NCBI GenBank assembly: GCA_002368175.1
Contig: AP018172.1
Location: 6,079,001 to 6,143,000 of the forward strand
Reading direction: 5' to 3'
Length of the DNA stretch: 64,000 nucleotides
DNA from: Calothrix sp. NIES-2098
Lineage (GTDB): Bacteria > Cyanobacteriota > Cyanobacteriia > Cyanobacteriales > Nostocaceae
Below are positions 54,712 to 62,084 of the stretch, one piece after another. Both the position numbers and the translations under genes were made by a program. Position 1 is the first letter of the stretch, and each line of letters begins with the position of its first letter. The notes under the pieces were generated by a model. That model worked only from the letters and a program-made list of their open reading frames with translations, was not told where the DNA came from and did not search any database.

Positions 54712-54838
54712 GGTGGCAGGGCAGGATTTGAACCTGCGACATCCGGCTTAAAAGGCGATAACCCTAATTCGTCGGCCTTTTCAGGCAAGGGGTGAACAAG
54801 GATGTTTTCGGTGCTCTACCAACTGAGCTACCTGCCAC
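54712..54838 (-). ncRNA. tRNA-Lys(UUU)-like RNA with Y-RNA-like insert (array member 6, nearest rsr)
   Basis: Acceptor arms GTGGCAGG/CCTGCCAC, D arm GCTC-AGTTGGTA-GAGC and T arm GCAGG-TTCAAAT-CCTGC are intact. The anticodon loop CTTTTAA (54748-54754) is Lys-like. The 5' strand of the anticodon stem is split by 52 nt (54757-54808); removing it gives a perfect CCGGC/GCCGG stem. The insert has the hairpin TTGCCTGAAAAGGCCGACG and ends in GGGTTATC. The acceptor arm pairs 8 bp rather than 7. No CCA is encoded after the discriminator. It ends 37 bases before the rsr ATG. I class it as Y-like RNA because bacteria have no known way to splice such a small insert. Confidence 0.8.
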
Positions 54839-54877
54839 ATAAGAATTAAAAATTCAAAATTCAAAATTAGGTTTTGG

Positions 54878-55016
54878 CGGGTGGGGCAGGAATTGAACCT
54901 GCAACCTTTGAATTAACGATAACCCTAGACTCGTCGGCTTTTTCAGGCAAGGTTGTGAACCAAGGACTATGGGTAATTAACCCGTTCACTGCTCTACCAG
55001 ATTGAGCTACCCACCC
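54878..55016 (-). ncRNA. tRNA-like RNA with Y-RNA-like insert, diverged anticodon arm (array member 5)
   Basis: Regular 7-bp acceptor GGGTGGG/CCCACCC, D arm and T arm GCAGG-TTCAATT-CCTGC; G as discriminator followed by an encoded CCA. The loop side GTTAA suggests an Asn (GUU) ancestor, but no clean anticodon arm forms. The insert is about 20 nt longer than in the others because of GGGTTAATTACCC, itself an inverted repeat. The conserved part (TTGCCTGAAAAAGCCGACGA then GGGTTATC) is kept, though the hairpin has lost one G:C pair. Confidence 0.7.
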
Positions 55017-55042
55017 AGATGAAAATTTCAAATTAGATTTTG

Positions 55043-55166
55043 GGTGATGGGGCGGGAATCGAACCCGCGATGCTCGTCTTGCAAACGATAACCCTCAATT
55101 CTTCGGCCTTTGCAGGCAAGAGGTGAATAAGGATATTAAGCGCCTTACCACTTGGCTACCCATCAC
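55043..55166 (-). ncRNA. tRNA-Cys(GCA)-like RNA with Y-RNA-like insert (array member 4)
   Basis: Acceptor GTGATGGG/CCCATCAC, D arm GCC-AAGTGGTAA-GGC, T arm GCGGG-TTCGATT-CCCGC. Without the 51-nt insert (55088-55138) the anticodon arm is perfect: CTCGT, loop TTGCAAG, ACGAG. The insert lies between positions 28 and 29 and contains CTCTTGCCTGCAAAGGCC then GAAGAATTGAGGGTTAT. Its GGCCGAAG strand is the closest match to the GGUCCGAAG strand of animal Y RNAs. CCA follows the C discriminator. Confidence 0.82.
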
Positions 55167-55203
55167 ATAACAATTCAAAATTCAAAATTCAAAATTAGGT
55201 TTG

Positions 55204-55353
55204 GGTGGCGGGGCGGGATTTGTAGACGCGAAGCGGCTTCCCGTAGGGTACCCGCGACCTCTCGAACCCAAATCGATAACCCTAATTCGTCGGCCTTTGC
55301 AGACAAGGGGTGAACAAGGATGTTTAGCGCTCTACCACTGAGCTACCCGCCAC
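55204..55353 (-). ncRNA. tRNA-Pro(UGG)-like RNA with Y-RNA-like insert and interrupted T loop (array member 3)
   Basis: Acceptor GTGGCGGG/CCCGCCAC and D arm GCTC-AGTGGTA-GAGC. Without the 50-nt insert (55276-55325) the anticodon arm is perfect: CTCGA, loop TTTGGGT, TCGAG, as in tRNA-Pro. The T stem GCGGG/CCCGC remains, but its loop is broken by a dispersed repeat (55223-55250). The Y-like core is intact (GTCTGCAAAGGCCGACGAAT). It may still be bound by Ro although tRNA mimicry is damaged. Confidence 0.78.
55223..55250. repeat. Dispersed repeat fragment inserted in a T loop
   Basis: On the minus strand the T loop, expected TTCAAAT, reads T, then ACCCTACGGGAAGCCGCTTC and GCGTCTA, then CAAAT. 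This is the same module as in 40200-40235 and 23437-23462, so a short repeat of about 27 bp has moved into the RNA gene. Confidence 0.8.
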
Positions 55354-55390
55354 ATAACAATTCAAAATTCAAAATGCAAAATTAGGTTTG

Positions 55391-55517
55391 GGTGGCGGGA
55401 CAGGAATTGAACCTGCGACCTTCCCGATTATGAGTCGATAACCTTCATTCTTCGGCCTTTGCAGACAAGAGGTGAACAAAGATATTTTTGGCGCTCTACC
55501 ACTGAGCTACCCGCCAC
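55391..55517 (-). ncRNA. tRNA-Met(CAU)-like RNA with Y-RNA-like insert (array member 2)
   Basis: Acceptor GTGGCGGG/CCCGCCAC, identical to the Pro-like neighbour; D arm GCTC-AGTGGTA-GAGC; T arm GCAGG-TTCAATT-CCTGT. Without the 52-nt insert (55438-55489, between positions 28 and 29) the anticodon arm is perfect: CCCGA, loop CTCATAA, TCGGG. The insert holds CTCTTGTCTGCAAAGGCC then GAAGAATGAAGGTTAT. A CCA follows the C discriminator. Confidence 0.82.
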
Positions 55518-55555
55518 ATATAATTAAAAATTCAAAATGGAAAATTAGGTTTGGG

Positions 55556-55688
55556 TGTAGCGAAACAGGATTTTCACCTGCACCTCCAGAAGTTAAATCA
55601 AGGGTGTTTTTATTAATTTACGATAACCCTCGATATTGTCGGCCCTTGCGGGCAAGGTGGGCGCTCTGATATTTGAGCTATTCGCTAC
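55556..55688 (-). ncRNA. Diverged tRNA-like RNA with Y-RNA-like core (array member 1, promoter-proximal)
   Basis: Acceptor GTAGCGAA/TTCGCTAC and D arm GCTC-AAATATCA-GAGC pair; the T arm (GCAGG-TGAAAAT-CCTGT) has lost the normal TTC. The 5' part of the insert is missing and the core follows the D arm directly: TTGCCCGCAAGGGCCG with a perfect hairpin, then ACAATATCGAGGGTTATC. An AT-rich 3' part leaves no clear anticodon. It appears the most derived and least tRNA-like member. Confidence 0.68.
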
Positions 55689-55730
55689 GATTGAAAGCTT
55701 ACTCCTTCTAGAACATCGGTTTGTATTATT

Positions 55731-55759
55731 AATGTAGTATGCGTATTACGAGATGTCAA
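55731..55759 (-). promoter_or_regulatory. Sigma70-type promoter of the tRNA-like array
   Basis: On the minus strand a perfect -35 TTGACA (55754-55759) is followed after exactly 17 bases by TACATT (55731-55736). Transcription would begin near 55724, about 36 bases before the first tRNA-like gene. It probably drives the array and, by read-through, rsr. Confidence 0.7.
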
Positions 55760-55894
55760 GAATCTAGGAAGCTAATTTTGCAATTGAGCTTCTAATCAAG
55801 AATTCTTTGTAATCTCTAGAGATTTCTAGAGATTTCAAGCGATATGTTAACTCTTATACTGAAGATAATAAGTATATCTAGATACTAACGATCA

Positions 55895-56095
55895 TTTTTG
55901 CCCAGTCTGGCATTTTTGGCAAAAAATACTTTTTTCGGCAAAATCTTTGATTTGAAAGGAATACAGGCTTAATATTTGGCCAATTCTTCAGGCAGCTTAC
56001 AGTGTATAAAAATTAGTAATGTTATATTTTTCCAACAATTTTGCCGTAAGTTTGCCAAAAGATACAAAAAAATGTCACAATTTTTGCCAAGATAA
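55895..56095. promoter_or_regulatory. Cluster of TTTTGGCAAAA-type sites between the array and the divergent gene
   Basis: Within 200 bases there are about seven copies of TTTGCC or its complement, some as fuller palindromes (TTTTTGGCAAAAAA at about 55913-55926; TTTGCCAAAA at about 56051; TTTTTGCCAAG at about 56081). They lie upstream of the tRNA-like array on one side and the gene at 56131 on the other, a layout expected for a shared regulator. AT-rich chance clustering cannot be excluded. Confidence 0.4.
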
Positions 56096-56130
56096 TAATT
56101 ATTTCTTTTCTAACAATTCACTTGGCAGCA

Positions 56131-56874
56131 ATGAGCATGAGTGAAAAAACATTAGAAGGCAGCGGGAAGGCTTTTCTCGTTCTGCTTTTGCCCATCTCGT
56201 TTTTGATTATTTTCCTTGTTTCTACTTGGAAATTTTTGCTGGCTTTCATGCTGCTGCTTATTGGTTTCAATATTTGGCAGTGGCATCAATGGCAACAGTG
56301 GTGTCAGCAAGTTAATCCTATTTTCCATCGGCTGGTTCATGACGCTCAGGGTAGAGTGACACCAATGGACTTAGCTATGAGGGGTAATTTTTCTGGAACA
56401 CTAGCTAAACGTTACCTAGATACTAAAGCCAGCGAATTTGGTGCGAGTCTTCTGAATTCTGAAGATGGAAGTCCGGTCTATTACTTTATGAATGCCACTA
56501 TTTTAGGCAGCATACTTGATAGTAGTGAGCCTGTTAAAGAACTTCCTTCGCAGTCAGTTAGCAAAGCTGCTCCTGTATTACTGGCACCAACGCTACTACA
56601 GCCGGAACCAGAAGAAACAGAAGATGATGATGAATTATTGCCACCAGCAACTCATGAAGAAGTCAAAACACCTTTGGAAAAACAATTAGTTTTTGGCTCT
56701 CTGATTCAATCAGAACTAGCAAAAAGGCTGAATGTTTATTCCAGTACGGTGTATAAACGCCGCAATGACCCAGACTTTCCTGAATGGAGCCGCAGTCGCG
56801 ATCCTGATGGTATTGCTTGGTCATTCTCCCGGAAAACTAAAGAGTTTTTCCCTTTGGAGGAAGATAAAAGTTAA
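56131..56874 (+). CDS. Membrane protein with a C-terminal DNA-binding-like domain
   Basis: A 247-residue protein of unknown function. Two adjacent hydrophobic segments (residues about 14-50) are followed by a soluble middle part, an acidic stretch (PEPEETEDDDELLPP near 180) and a C-terminal segment (LIQSELAKRLNVYSSTVYKR, then DPDFPEWSRSRDPDGIAW) resembling the helix-turn-helix/wing of MerR- or AlpA-like proteins. ATG 56131 is used rather than a TTG three codons upstream. It diverges from the tRNA-like array across a TTTTGGCAAAA cluster and could regulate it; this is inference only. Confidence 0.65.
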   Translation: MSMSEKTLEGSGKAFLVLLLPISFLIIFLVSTWKFLLAFMLLLIGFNIWQWHQWQQWCQQVNPIFHRLVHDAQGRVTPMDLAMRGNFSGTLAKRYLDTKASEFGASLLNSEDGSPVYYFMNATILGSILDSSEPVKELPSQSVSKAAPVLLAPTLLQPEPEETEDDDELLPPATHEEVKTPLEKQLVFGSLIQSELAKRLNVYSSTVYKRRNDPDFPEWSRSRDPDGIAWSFSRKTKEFFPLEEDKS

Positions 56875-57041
56875 ACCTGGAAACTTGATTTTCCTAGCTT
56901 TTTGTCTAGAAAAAAGATCGCTAATCAGTTAACAGTGAACGTGAGGAGTTTCACATTTGAGATTTAAACTCCTGTTTGGAAGTTGTAAGTTTGAGTTGGA
57001 ATTTATATTTCAACTCAAACTTTGAGAACTGCTGAATGTTT

Positions 57042-58184
57042 TTAATTTTTAGCTTTTGCTTCTAAACCTACAGCTGCATTAATTGAATTTAATCCGCTTT
57101 CTTCTAACTTAGAAAGTAAACCTGTGAGAATGCGGCGTACCATCATTGGGCCTTGGTAAATCCAGCCTGTATAGACTTGAATCAGACTAGCACCAGCAGT
57201 AATTTTTTCCCAGGCATCTTCTGGGGTAAAGATGCCGCCAACGCCGATAATTGGCAATTGTCCTTGAGTTTGTTGCCAGATAAACCGAATGACTTCGGTG
57301 GAACGATCGCGTAATGGTGCGCCGCTAATTCCACCAGCTTCTTCTTGCACAGTTTTGCCTGTTTGTGCGATTACCTGAGTTTTCAGCAGATCGCGGCGAA
57401 TAGTGGTGTTAGTAGCAATTAACCCCGCCAACTGGTAGGTATTCGCCAAAGCAACAATATCAGCGATCGCTTCCCATTCTAAATCGGGGGCTATCTTGAC
57501 AAAAATCGGCTTTTGTGTTTTATTGTCTTGTTGCAATAAATCCAAAATAGAGCCGAGCATGGCTGCATCTTGGAGCGATCGCAACCCTGGCGTATTTGGA
57601 GAAGACACATTAACTACAAAATAGTCTCCCAAGTCCTTAAGTAAACGAAAACTATTGAGGTAATCGTTTGCAGATGTTTCGAGGGGGGTTACTTTAGATT
57701 TACCTAAATTTATACCTATAGGAATTCGCTGGTTTAATTCTTGTTTCCCTTGTGCTAATCGTGCCGCCATTGCTGCTGCACCGCTATTATTAAAACCCAT
57801 GCGGTTGAGGGCAGCTTTATCTAAAGGTAAACGAAACAAGCGGGGACGGGGATTTCCAGGTTGAGGAATATAGGTGACTGTGCCTAATTCTGCAAAGCCA
57901 AAACCAAGGCTTGACCAGATTTGGGCAGCAATGCCATCCTTATCAAACCCAGCTGCTAAACCTACAGGGTTGGGAAAGTTAATCCCAAAGAGATTTTGTT
58001 CTAAACGCGGATCGTATAAGCATAATGACTGCTGAAGCAGATGATTTACCCATCTAGCAGGGAGGCGATCGCTTTTTTGTGATAACCAACCAAGAGTGTT
58101 AATCGTCTTGTGGTGTAACCACTCTGGATCTGTTTTGAGCAGATTAAACAACAGCGGACTAATTGCTAATTGATAAATATCCAT
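57042..58184 (-). CDS. pyrD: Dihydroorotate dehydrogenase (quinone), class 2
   Basis: A 380-residue membrane-associated FMN enzyme that oxidises dihydroorotate to orotate and passes electrons to quinone. The class 2 N-terminal helices (YQLAISPLLFNLLKTDPEWL) and the FMN barrel (NPVGLAAGFDKDG, NRMGFNNSGAAAM, VNVSSPNTPGLR, VGGIFTPEDAWEKI) are present. I start at ATG 58184 (MDIYQLAISP); upstream codons in the same frame come from a repeat-rich tract. Confidence 0.95.
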   Translation of the reverse strand: MDIYQLAISPLLFNLLKTDPEWLHHKTINTLGWLSQKSDRLPARWVNHLLQQSLCLYDPRLEQNLFGINFPNPVGLAAGFDKDGIAAQIWSSLGFGFAELGTVTYIPQPGNPRPRLFRLPLDKAALNRMGFNNSGAAAMAARLAQGKQELNQRIPIGINLGKSKVTPLETSANDYLNSFRLLKDLGDYFVVNVSSPNTPGLRSLQDAAMLGSILDLLQQDNKTQKPIFVKIAPDLEWEAIADIVALANTYQLAGLIATNTTIRRDLLKTQVIAQTGKTVQEEAGGISGAPLRDRSTEVIRFIWQQTQGQLPIIGVGGIFTPEDAWEKITAGASLIQVYTGWIYQGPMMVRRILTGLLSKLEESGLNSINAAVGLEAKAKN

Positions 58185-58299
58185 GCCAATTAAAGCTGCC
58201 AAAATATAGTATCTAGAGATATGTGGACATAGGGCATTTGTGATTGGGAATGGGGCATTGGTCAAGAGTCCAGAGTCAAAAGTCAATAGTTATTTCTTT

Positions 58300-58450
58300 C
58301 CTCCTCTGCTCCCCTTCGGGTGACGCTCCTTCGTCGCTCTAAGCGAAGCTATGCCGAAGGCTTTACGCTGCGCTAACGCCACTTTGCCATCGTGACGGGA
58401 ACCGCCCGCCGAAGGATGCCCGAAGGTCTGTAGACGGCAAGTGGACTCAC
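58300..58450. repeat. Dispersed repeat tract upstream of pyrD
   Basis: It contains CCCCTTCGGGTGACGCTCCT, AAGCGAAGCTATGCCGAAGG and GGATGCCCGAAGGTCTGTAG with internal inverted arms. It belongs to the family of short cyanobacterial repeats, joined to a CCCTGCTTCCC-type tract like that at 35175-35215. Confidence 0.7.
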
Positions 58451-58563
58451 CTGCTTCCCTGCTCCCCTGCTTTTTCTCCCTCATCTCCCGTAATTTCGGA
58501 TGCTAATTTTGAACGCAATTTAGTATCAGGGTGCTTTTCTGGGCATCTTATATATTACAAGTT

Positions 58564-61452
58564 ATGTTGACTAATAATCAGATGGGGCCGCCAGAAAAAC
58601 CTATAGCTGCTGAAAAACAGATAATTTCCTTGGGGCGTGTCCTCCAGAAACTCAGGGAAGAAGATAATGTTGAAGTTTTAATCGAGACTACTATTGCTTA
58701 TATTAAAGAGCAATTTGACTACCAACTAATCTGGATTGCGCTTTACGATCGCCTGAATCATACATTGTCTGGCAAAGGTGGGATGACACCCAATCAAGAC
58801 AGCAATTTTTTACAACAGCGATTAGTTCTTAGCCCTGGAGATTTATTAGAACAAGTTGTAATAGAACAGCGTCCCTTGGGCGTAGCAGATTTAAGAGATG
58901 AGCATCGAACTGAGAAATTACAGGAAGTAGCGAAAAAATTCCAAATTCAAGGAACTATTGTTTTACCAATTCGCTACAGAGACCGCTGTCTGGGTTTGGT
59001 ATTACTAGGTTCGCAAAGCTGGGGCTATTTACTAGCTGGAGATGCCAAAGCAAGGCTGTTAGTGGTTTTAGCCGAACTAGGAGCGATACTTTATCAACAT
59101 GAGATAGATTTGCAGCAAAAGCAAACCAAGCGAATTGAGGAGCCTTTGTTGCGATTGTTAGAAAACTTACGCTCCTTAAGTAGCCTGGATAAAAAACTAG
59201 AAGCAGTAGTAGAAGCAACTCATCAATTTGTTGCTCCATCCCGAACCAATATTTACTGGTTTGAACGTGAAGGACGCTACTTTTGGTGTCGGATGAACAA
59301 TCAGTTGCTCAATCTCGGTCGCAACACTGGCCCCCAGCAACCAGCCGTGGGAATTTCCGTGCAGGACTTGAGCGAATTTTACTATGCTTTGGTAGTCAAT
59401 CAAATTGTCTGGATTGGCGAGTCGCGGAGTTCGCTCAACAGTCATGTTACAGGTAAGCTACTACAACGCCTGCGGGTGCGATCGCTATTGGCAGCTCCCA
59501 TCATCTGCCAAAAAGAATTGCTGGGTTTTCTCGCAGTAGAAGGCAATCAACCCCGTATCTGGACAGATGCAGATAAAAATTTCATCCAAGGTGCAGCGGG
59601 ATTAATCTCTCTGGTGGCTCCTACTGAAAGCATGGAAAGTACCATCAAACAAATTCAAGCGGATGCCCAGTTAACTAGTCAAGTTGCTCAAGCTATCTAT
59701 AGCGAGCATAACCTGCAAGAAGTACTGCGCATTTGTGCCCAGAGAGTTTTAGAGAGACTAGCTACTACCCGCTTTTTATTGTTGCGGTACGACCCCGACC
59801 AAAATCATTATCAAATTCTCCACCAAAGCCAAATTCAGAATCGCCGATCTTTGTCATTTACCCTCAATGCTCTTAAAGATTTGGATAGACAGCTTTTGCA
59901 GCGTGTAACTGAAGCAGTAGAGATTGAGAATTTAGATGAAGATTTGCGATTTATCAACTGGCGTCCCTTTTTTATTGAAAATGGCGTGCATTCGCTCTTA
60001 GTTTGTAACTGCGCTCAAGGTAGTTCTCCCATAGCCCTTGTAGTCATTGCTCATGAAACCCATCGCTGTTGGACAACTTTAGAAAAGGAACTGCTATGGG
60101 TTGTTAGCCAACAAGTTGGTGTAATTGTCCGTCAGTGGCAACTGCAAGAAAATAATGAACAGCAAAAAGCTATTTTACAAAGCTTTCAACAATGTTTGCG
60201 TATCCTGTCACAAACCCAGAGTAAAACAACAGACACAGAAGAAAATCATCTCGAACGCACCGCACTACAACAAATCGCAGCTGTTCTCAGTTGTCCCTTG
60301 GCATTAATGCTCTCTTGGTCGCCTGGCCAACATCAAGCAGAAATTATTCCTGGGGTAATTACCAATAAGGGATTTGAAATTGTTGCTAATGCATCAATTT
60401 CTGTGGAGACAGAAGTTATTATCCAATGGGCACTTGCTCAAGAAGGTTATCTCAGTCTCAGAGTTGATGATTTACCTCCAGAAACTAGAAATTGGTTGAA
60501 CGGTGCGGATATTGGTCAAATTTTGGTGATGGTATTACGTACTTCCCATATTTATCAACCTACAAGTGTGGTGTTATTTGCAGACCATAGAGAACGTTAT
60601 TGGTCAGAAAATAGCCTCAGCGCTGCGGAAACTCTTGTGTGTCAATTAGCTTGGTTGCATCGTCAAAAGCAAATCACTCAACTTCTAGAGTTCACAACTG
60701 AGGACTTACGACAACTCAATTGGTATAAGCATCGTCGTCTAGAAGAAATTCACCGAGTTACAACACCTTTGCTGTCTCAAATCTCGGATTTGGGGGTTCC
60801 GGCGCAGGAAATAAAGGAAACACGTCCCCAACCACTACTGCGACAGCTAGAGTATACAACAGCCTCGATCGCAGAATTGCTCAAAAATGAGCAGTGGCAG
60901 TTACACCTGAAATGGGAAATTATACCCGTAGCCAGTTTACTGAAACGAACGATCGAAAAAGTAGACAGTTTACTCAAACAACATAAGCTGTGGGTAGGCG
61001 TGCATGGTTTGGGACAATCTGTTGTGGCTCAGGACTCACCAAAAAATTCACCCGATCTTAAAGTAACTCAAAGCACAGGAAATCAATCTTCGATGGCAAT
61101 CGCTGGGGACATTAAAAAAATTGAACTAGTGCTGCATGAATTGTTGGTTACAGCCTGTCAGCGTTCTCAACCAGGAGGCAGAATTGACATCTGGTGTCGC
61201 CGCTTAGATGAAGGGATGTTAGATATTTCGATTACAGATAGCGGCCCTATAGAACCGTTGCTCTTGGCAGCGCTCAACCAAGATCAACCTAAGGATGTGC
61301 TTGCTGTATCTAGCCTAGATCGACCACCTGGTTTGCACTTGCTCATCTGCAAAAATCTCATGCGCCAAATGAAAGGAGAATTGCACTTCTATCAATTACC
61401 AGATAATCGAGTAGTTAGTCGCTTACTGCTGCAATTAGCTACTCATTCTTAG
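58564..61452 (+). CDS. Multi-GAF sensor with degenerate histidine-kinase ATPase end
   Basis: A 962-residue soluble sensor. At least three GAF-like domains are seen (about residues 20-175, 200-350 and 370-540), with a fourth likely near 560-700. A helical segment (about 720-800) stands where the H box would be, but I find no clear phospho-accepting His motif. The C-terminus (ELVLHELLVTACQRSQPGGR; DISITDSGPIEP; PPGLHLLICKNLM) is a weakened HATPase_c. No bilin-binding Cys is evident. The start is ATG 58564, as the longer frame uses GTG. It may act as a non-catalytic partner of another kinase. Confidence 0.82.
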   Translation: MLTNNQMGPPEKPIAAEKQIISLGRVLQKLREEDNVEVLIETTIAYIKEQFDYQLIWIALYDRLNHTLSGKGGMTPNQDSNFLQQRLVLSPGDLLEQVVIEQRPLGVADLRDEHRTEKLQEVAKKFQIQGTIVLPIRYRDRCLGLVLLGSQSWGYLLAGDAKARLLVVLAELGAILYQHEIDLQQKQTKRIEEPLLRLLENLRSLSSLDKKLEAVVEATHQFVAPSRTNIYWFEREGRYFWCRMNNQLLNLGRNTGPQQPAVGISVQDLSEFYYALVVNQIVWIGESRSSLNSHVTGKLLQRLRVRSLLAAPIICQKELLGFLAVEGNQPRIWTDADKNFIQGAAGLISLVAPTESMESTIKQIQADAQLTSQVAQAIYSEHNLQEVLRICAQRVLERLATTRFLLLRYDPDQNHYQILHQSQIQNRRSLSFTLNALKDLDRQLLQRVTEAVEIENLDEDLRFINWRPFFIENGVHSLLVCNCAQGSSPIALVVIAHETHRCWTTLEKELLWVVSQQVGVIVRQWQLQENNEQQKAILQSFQQCLRILSQTQSKTTDTEENHLERTALQQIAAVLSCPLALMLSWSPGQHQAEIIPGVITNKGFEIVANASISVETEVIIQWALAQEGYLSLRVDDLPPETRNWLNGADIGQILVMVLRTSHIYQPTSVVLFADHRERYWSENSLSAAETLVCQLAWLHRQKQITQLLEFTTEDLRQLNWYKHRRLEEIHRVTTPLLSQISDLGVPAQEIKETRPQPLLRQLEYTTASIAELLKNEQWQLHLKWEIIPVASLLKRTIEKVDSLLKQHKLWVGVHGLGQSVVAQDSPKNSPDLKVTQSTGNQSSMAIAGDIKKIELVLHELLVTACQRSQPGGRIDIWCRRLDEGMLDISITDSGPIEPLLLAALNQDQPKDVLAVSSLDRPPGLHLLICKNLMRQMKGELHFYQLPDNRVVSRLLLQLATHS

Positions 61453-62084
61453 TCTCGATCGGAACACTTTTTTTCATTGGGCGTGCTTTCCCGCACGCTT
61501 CCGCCTTTGTAACCCAGTAATTACAGCCATGCGTATAAGTTGTAATAAATACATATATTTTTAGCTCAGATTGTGAGGGGTATAACCCATAAATTTGCGA
61601 ACCTTTACAGATAGCAAATGCCCCTAGCAACTGATATTTGTATTTTTTAAAATTACTGTTTATGCTGCTACACTCTTTCTCTAGAGAGGTTTTAAGGCTA
61701 GAGATTGAGTCAGGATAAGAGTGAACAGTCCTAAAATATCAGCTAAGTTGACCAGAAATAACTCTATAGGGGGATTAACCCCACATTTGTTCGGAAAAAG
61801 TATCCTCCCGTTGTAACAATCTGGTTATAATTATTTTCCATCGCTCTCGCAAATTTTTCTCCAATCTGCACAGTATCAAAAATGGGGCGTAAACGTTCTA
61901 AATCTGACTTGCCTACAAAAATTTGTCCGGTATGCGAACGTCCCTTCACCTGGCGCAAGAAATGGCAAGATTGCTGGGACGAGGTGAAATACTGTTCAGA
62001 ACGTTGCCGCCGTCGGCGTTCTGAAGTGAAAAATGAAACTGACTAAAACTAACACCACTGAGACGCAAATAGCGCAAAGGATAT
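61453..62084. other. 630-bp stretch with no clear gene
   Basis: A 64-codon minus-strand frame at 61764-61958 (with HTGQIFVGKSDLERLRPIFD) has reasonable composition but no ribosome site and no family I recognise. CGTTGCCGCCGTCGGCGTTC near 62000 is GC-rich and palindrome-like. Nothing else is seen. Confidence 0.4.

Noticed and set aside
54712..55688. tRNA genes with group I introns
   Set aside because: Cyanobacterial tRNA group I introns are about 200-300 nt and lie in the anticodon loop. The inserts here are 50-52 nt, lie in the stem and lack the intron core.
56930..56960. Yfr1-like motif (ACTCCTCAC on the minus strand)
   Set aside because: Only nine bases match, the following bases differ from Yfr1 and I see no pair of flanking stem-loops.
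61764..61958. 64-codon minus-strand frame
   Set aside because: Composition is acceptable but there is no ribosome site and no family recognised; kept only as a note in the gap entry.
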